Part shown: one piece after another, positions 14,792-21,227 of the stretch
How the letters are laid out: the number at the start of each line of letters is the position of its first letter
Numbering within the stretch: the first letter of the stretch is position 1
Virus record (IMG/VR): IMGVR_UViG_3300026094_000044
Span: 1 to 21,227 of that record
Strand: one strand, 5' to 3'
DNA length: 21,227 nucleotides
DNA from: a virus
The notes under the pieces: model-generated
Seen by the model: only the letters and a program-made list of their open reading frames with translations
Told to the model about the DNA's origin: nothing
The model's database searches: none
Translations under genes and position numbers: made by a program

Positions 14792-16145
14792 AGATCACAC
14801 GACAAAATTTCTAAGTTCTATTGCAACCACAACATGCCCTGTTGTGGTTTTTGCATTCCCAACCAGTTACGACATCCATCCCAAAATGGATCACCTTAAC
14901 TTGATTTACATCAAAACGTTGGATGGGCACGAATGGCTTGTTCCTGGAATGCATCATGAAGGAGTGTCCGTGTGTGATGATGAATTTCTTGATGGCTTGA
15001 ATGTTGCTCTGGATGGTGTTGATGCATGGACCATCAACAAAAAGCAACTGTTGCATCTGACATCCGGTGCGGTTTCCAATATAGATGATATCAATCTTTA
15101 TCAGCATTCAAACGGCGCATCCATCATCACGTCTCACATCAAATTTCCACCGCGCTTCAAAAAGTTGTATCGCCCACTTTCGCACGTGCCCATTTATCAC
15201 ATCGTCTCACAAGCCCGTCAGATGGCTTCTAACGCGTTCAAAGTTTTGCGTGAGGCTGACCCCATAAAAAGAGATTCGTCTTATTCTCGGCACCACAGTC
15301 ACGTTCTCATGCCATTTTACACGATGGAACGAGTTGGAATTCATGTTGACCGAGACGTGTTCATTGAAAAATACGGAAAATCAAAGGCCCACCTTATTGA
15401 TGACGATTCCCTTGTATACCCGAGTTACGATCTATACAACACATCCACGGGACGCCCGAGCAATGCATTTGGGGGCGTGAACTATGCCGCGATCAACAAA
15501 TCAGATGGAACGCGAAAAGCATACACATCCCGGTTCCCAAACGGAACATTGGCATCATATGACTATGATGCATTTCATCTTCGTCTCATCTCAAAATTGA
15601 TTGATGGGGACCCACTTGCCAAATTATCATATGACACCAATGTTCATGAGCACTTTGGAACCGCGTATTACTTCAAGACATCATCATCATTAACTCCTGA
15701 TCAATACAAAGAATCCAAGAAAAGAAGTTTTAGCAACCTATATGGAACTGTGAACCCGAGTGTTGCTTTATCCGGGTTCTTTGCAGATGTAAAAACGTTC
15801 AAACAACGATTGTGGAACGCATATCAGCGATACGGTCACATCCAAACACCCATTTTCAAAAGACGCATCAGTGATATTGAAGACCCGTCCACATCAAAAG
15901 TGTTTAACTACATGCTCCAAGCCTTTGAATTGGAAGTCATGTCCATTGTCATGAAACGTTTGCAATCAACACTGGACATGGATGGCGTGAATCTTTGCAT
16001 GTACACGTATGATTCACTATTATTTGACATTTCTCAAGAGAGAGACACTCCAGATTTACATGATACCATATTCAAGGTCATGGAATGGAATGGAATCAAG
16101 GTAAAATGCACCAAAACTCAAGAATCATACCATGATCTTGGATAG
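14778..16145 (+). CDS. Short divergent family A DNA polymerase
   Basis: 455 residues from the ATG at 14778; an ATG at 14715 would add 21 residues read out of the upstream gene and is not used. Polymerase motifs are in order: NTSTGRPSN (221-229); motif A YDYDAFHLRL (261-270), D262 being the metal-binding Asp; motif B KESKKRSFSNLYG (311-323) with K314, F318, Y322; motif C MYTYDSLLFDI (408-418) with D412. Compared with E. coli Pol I, the steric-gate Glu710 position is His267, Arg754 is replaced by Tyr/Lys, and motif C HDE is YDS. The N-terminal 190 residues show no DxE exonuclease motif. It may be a repair, translesion or accessory polymerase, or the replicative enzyme with proofreading elsewhere. 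T4 itself uses a family B enzyme, so this is an unusual pairing with T4-type tail genes. Confidence 0.8.
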   Translation: MEILEDHTTKFLSSIATTTCPVVVFAFPTSYDIHPKMDHLNLIYIKTLDGHEWLVPGMHHEGVSVCDDEFLDGLNVALDGVDAWTINKKQLLHLTSGAVSNIDDINLYQHSNGASIITSHIKFPPRFKKLYRPLSHVPIYHIVSQARQMASNAFKVLREADPIKRDSSYSRHHSHVLMPFYTMERVGIHVDRDVFIEKYGKSKAHLIDDDSLVYPSYDLYNTSTGRPSNAFGGVNYAAINKSDGTRKAYTSRFPNGTLASYDYDAFHLRLISKLIDGDPLAKLSYDTNVHEHFGTAYYFKTSSSLTPDQYKESKKRSFSNLYGTVNPSVALSGFFADVKTFKQRLWNAYQRYGHIQTPIFKRRISDIEDPSTSKVFNYMLQAFELEVMSIVMKRLQSTLDMDGVNLCMYTYDSLLFDISQERDTPDLHDTIFKVMEWNGIKVKCTKTQESYHDLG

Positions 16146-16172
16146 ATGATGGTGGATATTTTGTTTGCTGGG

Positions 16173-16180
16173 TATATAAA
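16173..16180 (+). promoter_or_regulatory. TATATAAA box, possible promoter
   Basis: GGTATATAAAATC lies 28 bases after the polymerase stop and about 175 bases before the ATG at 16355. It is one of several TATAAA-like boxes in gene gaps. If it is used, the transcript has a long leader with two hairpins (16201-16218 and 16267-16315). Confidence 0.25.
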
Positions 16181-16200
16181 ATCAACAAACGTGTGTTTTA

Positions 16201-16315
16201 TGTGAAAAAGTTTTCACATTCGCATATATGATGTTATCATCATCATCATCATTATTATTCGCATTTTTTCAAACTCAAACACGCGCGATGCATTTTGTCG
16301 TGCTTGAGTTTGAAA
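16201..16315 (+). promoter_or_regulatory. Structured leader of the 16355 gene
   Basis: Three elements occur in order. Hairpin TGTGAAAA/AG/TTTTCACA spans 16201-16218 (8 bp). A trinucleotide tract (ATC)5(ATT)3 lies at 16236-16259. A long inverted repeat has TTTCAAACTCAA at 16267-16278 pairing with TTGAGTTTGAAA at 16304-16315, extended inward by 4 more pairs after one mismatch. The last hairpin has its T run on the 5' side (16264-16269) and no U-tract after it, so it is not a terminator on either strand. It could be a regulatory 5' UTR or a protein-binding site. The rest of the 209-base gap is featureless. Confidence 0.55.
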
Positions 16316-16354
16316 GCACACATGGAATTCAGTTAAAACTAACCCACAAATAAA

Positions 16355-16774
16355 ATGTCAAGTCAACTGTTATGCACCTTCACCAATGAAGATGATGTAG
16401 AGGAAACACTTTCGGATATTCAAAATCACTATGACGTGATCTTTGGCAAAATCTTTGTTCTTCAAGACAAGGAAAATCCGGATGATCTGTTTTGCACATA
16501 CAACATTGAGAAAAGGCAGGAGGAGCACAAAAGAAATCGTTTGGACAAAACGATCAGCATTCATAGAAAAAAGGAAACAAACACGATCTATACGATCAAC
16601 GCATTGAATAGCTTGATTATCATGCTTAATGGGAGAATTGATGAAACGTATCCTGTTCCCTGGGAAAATTACCAGAACGAGATTTTACTGACCATCAATG
16701 GATCCCTCCGTGAAATCCCAACAAAACTGTATGATATCAGGCACCTTGATGACCAACACACTGACAGTTTTTGA
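16355..16774 (+). CDS. Conserved phage protein, unknown function
   Basis: 139 residues. Recognisable blocks are LLCTFTNEDDVEETLSDIQN (5-24), KIFVLQDKENPDDLFCTYNI (32-51), ISIHRKKETNTIYTINALNS (67-86) and LREIPTKLYDI (118-128). The combination HRKKxTNTxYTINALN is, from memory, a signature of a protein common in T4-like marine phages but without known role. It has no membrane segment and is rich in Asn/Thr. The leader is A/C-rich (aactaacccacaaataaa) with no Shine-Dalgarno sequence. It is followed by a very strong terminator and the convergent UVDE gene. Confidence 0.75.
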   Translation: MSSQLLCTFTNEDDVEETLSDIQNHYDVIFGKIFVLQDKENPDDLFCTYNIEKRQEEHKRNRLDKTISIHRKKETNTIYTINALNSLIIMLNGRIDETYPVPWENYQNEILLTINGSLREIPTKLYDIRHLDDQHTDSF

Positions 16775-16821
16775 TCCGAACGTCTTCACACCACTTCTTT
16801 ATTTTTTTCGTATGCACACAC

Positions 16822-16872
16822 CACGGAAAAGCGTGATCCTTTCAACGAAGGTCACGCTTTTCCGTGTTTTTT
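16822..16872 (+). terminator. Strong intrinsic terminator between convergent genes
   Basis: A perfect 15-bp stem, CACGGAAAAGCGTGA (16822-16836) with TCACGCTTTTCCGTG (16852-16866), has a small inner stem CCTT/AAGG in the loop and TTTTTT after it. It ends the plus-strand transcript. On the minus strand the same stem directly follows the UVDE stop but is followed by GTGTGTGC, not a U-tract, so it would not terminate efficiently that way. The last U-tract base overlaps the UVDE stop codon. Confidence 0.92.
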
Positions 16873-17792
16873 CACTGGATTTCATCAACATATTTCAACA
16901 AAGCTTGTTCCTTCATCTTGCTTTCCAGCATAATGTCCACGTCACGATTCCGGGTATTCGGAAATGCTGTATAGTAGTAATCAGAATGAGCATTGATCCG
17001 AGAACGTGGATCTTCAAACAACTGACGGCTTTCTGAATGATGGACCACAGGCGTCACATCATCGGGCCATGTAGACAATGCGGCATCCAATGCATCTTCG
17101 TCACTCAATGATCCGGGGTTGCACTCGTGATGCAAACTGTCAAACACAACGGGAATCTCTGAACCCAACCAACCCACCAACTCTTTCACCGTGAACATGT
17201 TAGGACCATCATCATTTTCAACTGTCAACCGGGACCGGACCGACTCATTCAAATCGTTCATGACGGTGTCAATAAACCGCAGAGCCGTTTTCTTCTTGTT
17301 TCCATATGCCCCCCCAACATGGATGTTCAAACTGCTGAACGGACTCCTGGGCATCCCCATCACATCAAACACTTTGGCTTGTTGTTTCAACGTGCGAACA
17401 GACTTGTCAATGAGTTTTTGGTTGCCCTTGCTTGCGAGTTTGACAAAATGATCTGGATGCTGAGTGATGCGTTGATCTGTCTGCCGTGCAACCTCACCTG
17501 CGTCAACCAATCGTGGAACAATCTTCGTCTCCCATCCTGGAAGATCCTCAAACTCGTACCAATCAATGAACGGAAACATGCTTGATGACATTCGGAAGAA
17601 CCTAATGTCATGTTCTGAATTCCACTTCAAAATATCAACCAGATCCGAAGCATTCTGATAAATCAAGCTGGAGACATATGACAATCCCCGCTCGTTGAAT
17701 GTCCGTTTGACCAAACCCCGGTTTGTTGTGACCCCTTGCTCTTTGAGTTCTGTGTTGATGCAGGCATATCCAATTCTCATGTCGTCTGTCAT
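16872..17792 (-). CDS. UV damage endonuclease, UvdE/UVDE family
   Basis: 306 residues on the minus strand, the only gene of that strand here. UVDE is a TIM-barrel enzyme that cuts DNA 5' of UV photoproducts and abasic sites, starting an alternative excision repair. Family motifs are present throughout: MRIGYACIN (5-13), RFFRMSSSMFPF (64-75), HPDHFVKLAS (112-121), NIHVGGAYGNK (156-166), LTVENDD (189-195), VVFDSLHHECNP (215-226), VVHHSES (249-255), HSDYY (269-273), and DVDIMLESKMKEQALLK (284-300). The metal-binding His/Glu/Asp set appears complete, so it should be active. Either Met1 or Met5 may be the start. A minicistron, ATG to TGA, overlaps its ATG (17803-17789). It likely protects phage DNA from sunlight damage. 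Confidence 0.92.
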   Translation of the reverse strand: MTDDMRIGYACINTELKEQGVTTNRGLVKRTFNERGLSYVSSLIYQNASDLVDILKWNSEHDIRFFRMSSSMFPFIDWYEFEDLPGWETKIVPRLVDAGEVARQTDQRITQHPDHFVKLASKGNQKLIDKSVRTLKQQAKVFDVMGMPRSPFSSLNIHVGGAYGNKKKTALRFIDTVMNDLNESVRSRLTVENDDGPNMFTVKELVGWLGSEIPVVFDSLHHECNPGSLSDEDALDAALSTWPDDVTPVVHHSESRQLFEDPRSRINAHSDYYYTAFPNTRNRDVDIMLESKMKEQALLKYVDEIQ

Positions 17793-17820
17793 TGACGTCT
17801 CATTCTTGTGAACACTCCTT
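17789..17820 (-). promoter_or_regulatory. Shine-Dalgarno and minicistron coupled to UVDE
   Basis: On the minus strand AAGGAG (17820-17815), the only clear Shine-Dalgarno sequence I found at a gene start here, is 11 bases before an ATG (17803) that encodes just MRRQ and a TGA (17791-17789). The TGA overlaps the UVDE ATG (17792) as ATGA. UVDE itself is 22 bases from the AAGGAG, too far for direct use. This suggests reinitiation coupling; chance is possible. Confidence 0.4.
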
Positions 17821-17944
17821 CAACCCAAATCACAAACGTGGTGTTCCGCCAAAGTCTTCACTGAATCATGAATCCGTGTTGTGTTTTCCAACTCGTGTGA
17901 ACTTATGGAACTGAACTGAAATGAATAGAATGGAAGCTATAAAA

Positions 17945-17959
17945 CACTACACTACACTA
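17945..17959 (+). repeat. Short (CACTA)3 tandem repeat
   Basis: Three perfect CACTA units, preceded by a TATAAAA box (17938-17944), lie just to the left of the iteron-like array. The gap from 17793 to here contains no other feature I recognise beyond the UVDE leader. Confidence 0.6.
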
Positions 17960-17988
17960 CATACTATCTGTTTCACACACAACGTGAA

Positions 17989-18608
17989 CCATATAGTGTC
18001 ACAGGGAAATCATACATCGTGCTACACGTACCATGTAGTGACAAAGGGAAACCTGACTTGAGTGTAGTTGATATGAACCATATAGTGTCACAGGTGATGA
18101 AGTGCGATGCACAACCATATAGTGACACAGGGGAATCATATACCGTACCATGTAGTGTCACTGGGGTTGGGTTTCACACATAACCATATAGTGACACAGG
18201 GAAACCATATAGTGTCACAGGGAGACACACAATACCATACCATATAGTGTCACAGGGAAACCATATAGTGTCACAGGTGATGAACGGACAACCATATAGT
18301 GACACTGGGGTTGGATTTCACAAACACAAAGCATAACCATGCAGTGACACAGGTGTTGGTGATGAACGGATAACCATATAGTGCCACAGGGAAGACACAC
18401 AGAGCACATACTATATAATGTCACTGGGAAACTATACCATGTGGTGTCACAGGTGTTGAGATGGATTGGACAACCATATAGTGACACAGGGAAATGAGAT
18501 TCAAGTGTGATTGATATGAACCATGTAATGACACAGGGGAGACATGCATTGGATCCACCATATAGTTACACTGGGGTTGGTGGTGGATAACCATATAATG
18601 TCACAGGG
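17989..18608 (+). repeat. Iteron-like array, 18 copies of CCATATAGTGwCACAGGG
   Basis: Eighteen copies of an 18-bp element on one strand start at 17989, 18031, 18078, 18115, 18148, 18184, 18205, 18240, 18261, 18292, 18337, 18374, 18411, 18437, 18474, 18521, 18558 and 18591. The least changed parts are CCAT and GTGwCAC; the tail is AGGG, AGGT or TGGG. Start-to-start spacing varies from 21 to 47 bases. Spacers are not unique: TTGATATGAACCAT occurs at 18067 and 18511, and GATGAACGGA before two copies (18274, 18361). GTGwCAC is itself palindromic about w. The array fills the gap between UVDE (minus) and gp32 (plus). Candidate roles are replication origin iterons, a partition or packaging site, or an operator array. 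Irregular spacing and degenerate non-unique spacers argue against CRISPR. Confidence 0.9.
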
Positions 18609-18676
18609 CAAGGCAAAAGAATCTTCAATACATCATATCTTAATACACGCTTAACCGTGTCTTCACATAAGAATTC

Positions 18677-18706
18677 TTGTTGGGCTTCTATATATGGGTG
18701 TACAAT
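18677..18706 (+). promoter_or_regulatory. Possible sigma70-like promoter for gp32
   Basis: TTGTTG (18677-18682), 18-base spacer, TACAAT (18701-18706), about 95 bases before the gp32 ATG at 18802. The -10 matches five of six consensus bases; the -35 is weak. The region between the array and gp32 (18609-18801) otherwise contains a small ACACG/CGTGT hairpin near 18640-18660 and A/C-rich leader. Confidence 0.35.
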
Positions 18707-18801
18707 ATGAGACAAGGCAACAGACAAGCCAACCTCTCAAAAGTTTTCATACGCCACCACAAAGGCAATTTAAACACTCATTAAACACTCTTTAGAACAA
18801 T

Positions 18802-19686
18802 ATGTCAGGTTTCAGTATTGATACCTCCAGTCTCAAAAATACACTTAACCGTTTGGACAACAAGCGAAGCAAAGGGGACCACATCTGGAAGCCAAATGAA
18901 GGCACTCAAAAAATTCGTCTTGTGCCTTACAAGTACAACAAGAACAATCCGTTCATTGAACTTCTCTTCCATTACAATATCCCCGGAAAAAATTGGTTGA
19001 GTCCTGCAAGTGACCCCATCGGAGATCGTGATCCAATTTACGAGTTCACACAGAAACTCAAGAATCTTGGAGACACCAAAAGTTACAACCTTGCACGGGA
19101 AATTGAACCCAAATTACGCACATATGCACCTGTTGTCGTGAGAGGTGAAGAAGATCAAGGTGTTCGGTATTGGGGATTTGGAAAGACCATTTATAAAAAG
19201 CTCGTGACAATGCTTCTTGATGAAGATCAAGGAGATTACATTGACCCCATCAATGGAATGGATCTCAAGGTCAAGTACATCCCAAGGGAGCAATCGCCAA
19301 CCCAGTTCCCACAAACCGAGATCAGCCCGGTGTTCAAGCAAGTTCCCTTGACAGAGAATGAAAACCAATTGGAATCGTGGCTTGAAAATCAGGTCAAGAT
19401 CACCGAAGTGTTTGATATTCCAACCGAAGAACAGCTGCTTGAAATTCTTGAAGACTTCAAGAATGCTCAGTTTGACGAAGATCGCTACAATGAAATGAAG
19501 CGCAATCAAGTCATGGGTTATGGTTTCGTGACCGACGATGAACTTGAAGGTGATGATGATGAAACCGGTTCGGCAACTGCTGAATCAAGCGTGGATTCAT
19601 CGTCCAATGGTTCCGCCCAAGAAACTGAAGTCATGGAAGATGACATGGACAACCTTGACGACGAACTTGATGCATTTCTTGGTTGA
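18802..19686 (+). CDS. Single-stranded DNA-binding protein, T4 gp32-like
   Basis: 294 residues. The N-terminal arm (about 1-25) ends in a basic stretch NKRSKGDHIWKPNEGTQKIR that corresponds to the gp32 cooperative-binding arm and the start of the core. The core has RLVPYKYNKNNPFIELLFHY (about 36-55) and YAPVVVRGEEDQGVRYWGFG (about 109-128), typical of marine T4-like gp32. T4 gp32 binds zinc through three Cys and one His; this protein has no cysteine at all, so the zinc site is lost. The C-terminus (DDDETGSATAESS, then DDMDNLDDELDAFLG) is an acidic tail that in T4 recruits polymerase and recombination partners. It lies directly before recA, the usual functional partner. There is no Shine-Dalgarno sequence. 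Confidence 0.88.
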   Translation: MSGFSIDTSSLKNTLNRLDNKRSKGDHIWKPNEGTQKIRLVPYKYNKNNPFIELLFHYNIPGKNWLSPASDPIGDRDPIYEFTQKLKNLGDTKSYNLAREIEPKLRTYAPVVVRGEEDQGVRYWGFGKTIYKKLVTMLLDEDQGDYIDPINGMDLKVKYIPREQSPTQFPQTEISPVFKQVPLTENENQLESWLENQVKITEVFDIPTEEQLLEILEDFKNAQFDEDRYNEMKRNQVMGYGFVTDDELEGDDDETGSATAESSVDSSSNGSAQETEVMEDDMDNLDDELDAFLG

Positions 19687-19737
19687 GGCAAAAAAAGGTT
19701 GCGTCCAAATCGCATGATTGAGCAAACAACGGTGGAC

Positions 19738-19773
19738 GTGAAGCGGGGGCATCCCCGCTTCACTTTTTATTTC
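19738..19773 (+). terminator. Intrinsic terminator between gp32 and recA
   Basis: GTGAAGCGGGG (19738-19748) pairs with CCCCGCTTCAC (19753-19763), loop GCAT, followed by TTTTTATTT. A perfect stem of 11 bp and a U-tract make it strong. It ends 20 bases before the recA ATG, so recA expression needs readthrough or another promoter. This would keep gp32 more abundant than the recombinase. Confidence 0.88.
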
Positions 19774-19792
19774 AAAATACACAAGTTTTCAT

Positions 19793-21227
19793 ATGTCAAC
19801 AGAAGACAAATTAGCACGTAGTATTGCGAGTACGCTGAACCGTTCAAATTCCGGCGGATCGGGAAAGATTGCGCACTTCTTGAACGATAACGACAGTCCA
19901 ACCAATGTGAGCCGATTTGTTCCCACGGGTTCCACGGTTTTGGATATGTTGATTTCAAACAAGCCCGATGGTGGGCTTCCTGTCGGCAAAATCGTGGAGT
20001 TTTACGGGCTTCCGGCTTGCATCCATCCCAGTACCAAAATTGATGTTCGTGTGGATGGCAATCATAAAACATGCAGTGCTGCAAAAATTCAAGGTCTCCT
20101 TGATCAATCATCTCTTGTTGAAGTTCCCACTAAAAACGACGAATGGACTCAAGTAACAGACTTTGTTCACAAGGGCATTCAAAAAAGTTACCGTGTGATA
20201 ACAGATTCCGGAGATTCCATTGTGGTAAGTGAAAACCATCTCTTCTTCACAAACCAAGAATGGGTGTATACCAAAGACCTTGACCCGCATCAACATCAAA
20301 TCATGAGTCAAGATGGGCTTGTTGACATTGCAGTGATTGAGTCTGCTGGAATGCAACCCACGGTTGATATCACGGTGGATCACCCGGATCAATGCTACTT
20401 TGCGCAAAACATGTTGCATCACAACACCGGAAAATCGTTGATTGCAAGCCACGTTCTTGCACACACTCAAAAGATGGGTGGGCTTGCAGTCTATATTGAC
20501 ACTGAAAGTGCAGCCAAACCGGAGTTTCTGGAAACCATTGGAATTGATCTCAACAACCTTGTATACATTGCACAAAACCGTGCAGAACACATTTTTGCGG
20601 TGATTGAAAAGTGTATTCAGAAGGTCAAAAAAGAAGATAGTGATCGTTTCATCACGGTGGTTGTTGATTCCATTGCAGGCATGACCACGGAGAATGAAGA
20701 CAGTGCAGATTACGCAAAAGAGGGGTATGCCACGGACAAAGCGATCATCTTGTCAAAAGCCATGCGCAAAATCAACAAGATGATTGGAAGTGAGCAAGTT
20801 CTTTTGCTTTTCACAAATCAAGTCCGGCACAGCATGAACATGTATGGACCGGAATATACAACTCCAGGTGGACAAGCTGTGCCATTTCATTCCAGTGTTC
20901 GTGTTCATCTACGCAAGGCCAAAACCATTGCGAAAACCATCTCTGGCAAGAAACAGCAAGTTGGTGCAAAGTTGCGTCCCAAGGTGGAAAAGAATCGTCT
21001 TGCTCCGTCTGGACGATCTTGCGAATTTGATCTGTTCTTCAACACGGGGATTGATGATGTGGGAAGTTGGTGGGATGTTCTCAAAGAGCATCAATGGATT
21101 AACCACAAGTCTCGTGGGTGGTATCTCATTGTTGGCGAAAAAGATGACGACGGGAATCCAATCTCTTGGTGGGCAGGACAAGGCCAAGAAACAACAGATG
21201 ACAAGGATGATGCAAGGAATGTGCAAG
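19793..21227 (+). CDS. RecA/UvsX recombinase, intein-containing, 3' partial
   Basis: Reads from the ATG at 19793 through the window end without a stop. The N-extein is 75 residues (MSTEDKLARSIAS; FVPTGSTVLDMLIS; GKIVEFYGLPA) and stops in the middle of the P-loop. The C-extein resumes at TGKS (20426) and has the glutamate region VYIDTESAA, Walker B TVVVDSIAGM, and the loop L2 region FTNQVRHSMNMYGPEYTTPG, then QAVPFHSSVRVHLRK. The spliced P-loop is GLPATGKS, a canonical GxxxxGKS. The gene promotes strand exchange in recombination-dependent replication with gp32. C-extein shown: 267 residues. The sequence is closer to cellular RecA in motif L2 than to T4 UvsX, from memory. It lies behind a terminator. 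Confidence 0.93.
   Translation, partial: MSTEDKLARSIASTLNRSNSGGSGKIAHFLNDNDSPTNVSRFVPTGSTVLDMLISNKPDGGLPVGKIVEFYGLPACIHPSTKIDVRVDGNHKTCSAAKIQGLLDQSSLVEVPTKNDEWTQVTDFVHKGIQKSYRVITDSGDSIVVSENHLFFTNQEWVYTKDLDPHQHQIMSQDGLVDIAVIESAGMQPTVDITVDHPDQCYFAQNMLHHNTGKSLIASHVLAHTQKMGGLAVYIDTESAAKPEFLETIGIDLNNLVYIAQNRAEHIFAVIEKCIQKVKKEDSDRFITVVVDSIAGMTTENEDSADYAKEGYATDKAIILSKAMRKINKMIGSEQVLLLFTNQVRHSMNMYGPEYTTPGGQAVPFHSSVRVHLRKAKTIAKTISGKKQQVGAKLRPKVEKNRLAPSGRSCEFDLFFNTGIDDVGSWWDVLKEHQWINHKSRGWYLIVGEKDDDGNPISWWAGQGQETTDDKDDARNVQ
20018..20425 (+). other. Mini-intein in the RecA P-loop
   Basis: 136 residues in frame. It starts with Cys1 (CIHPSTKIDVRV, block A) and ends HHN (block G), followed by Thr as the +1 nucleophile. 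Block B is GDSIVVSENHLFFT (65-78) with His74; block F is TVDITVDHPDQCYFAQN (115-131). No room or motif exists for a LAGLIDADG or HNH homing endonuclease. So this is a splicing-only mini-intein, with all the key residues (Cys1, block B His, penultimate His, terminal Asn) present. RecA cannot bind ATP until the intein is removed. Confidence 0.92.

Noticed and set aside
16267-16315. Intrinsic terminator after the polymerase gene
   Set aside because: The T run lies 5' of the stem and no U-tract follows it on either strand.
17973-18487. Minus-strand ORFs in the repeat array
   Set aside because: They are translated repeats (VTLYG units) produced by the iteron sequence, not proteins.
17989-18608. 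CRISPR array
   Set aside because: Repeats are short and degenerate, spacing varies from 21 to 47 bp, and several spacers are near-copies of each other.
19767-21226. Minus-strand ORFs under recA
   Set aside because: They are antisense shadows of the long plus-strand recA frame.

Overview
This is a piece of a tailed bacteriophage genome with a T4-type contractile tail. The evidence is a gp19-like tail tube protein, a gp26/gp51-family assembly protein, a 1023-residue tape measure protein, a LysM (gp53-type) baseplate protein and a gp27-like hub, followed by a gp32-like single-strand binding protein and a RecA/UvsX recombinase. A RecA-type (not RadA) recombinase, a family A polymerase and U-tract terminators point to a bacterial host. 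Almost no gene has a Shine-Dalgarno sequence. Leaders are A/C-rich, and three carry pure CA dinucleotide tracts just before the ATG, so the host probably initiates translation with little use of SD pairing. I do not assign a host taxon.

Layout. 122-619: tail tube. 698-4748: an accessory block of small proteins. At least six reading frames (two of them broken) begin with versions of the same basic helix, (K)LRRLIREEIxxQL, and then carry unrelated C-termini. One member is frameshifted, one is a 5' stub with ATA where ATG should be, and a last gene is decayed. An ADP-ribosyltransferase-like protein of the GLWxS/WDxxS type sits in the same block. 4833-9242: tail assembly. The gp26/gp51-family gene ends seven codons after a T_TTT_TTT slippery run, and its -1 frame continues for 130 residues, so a programmed frameshift of the gpG/gpGT kind is likely. 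A 66-residue protein and the tape measure follow. 9244-14791: baseplate genes, including an 825-residue protein with a long disordered repetitive N-terminal half, the LysM protein, the hub and a hub-associated conserved protein.

14778-21227: DNA metabolism. A short, divergent family A DNA polymerase overlaps the last baseplate gene by 14 bp. It lacks a visible exonuclease and has His in place of the motif A steric-gate Glu. A conserved phage protein of unknown function and a strong terminator follow. On the minus strand lies a UV damage endonuclease (UVDE). The 1 kb divergent gap between UVDE and gp32 holds 18 irregularly spaced copies of CCATATAGTGwCACAGGG, an iteron-like array. Then come gp32, an attenuating terminator, and a recA gene whose Walker A loop is split by a 136-residue mini-intein; it runs off the window end.

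The main candidates for undescribed biology are the shared-leader cassette (possibly virion-packaged cargo), the iteron array beside the replication and recombination genes, and the intein placed exactly in the RecA P-loop.
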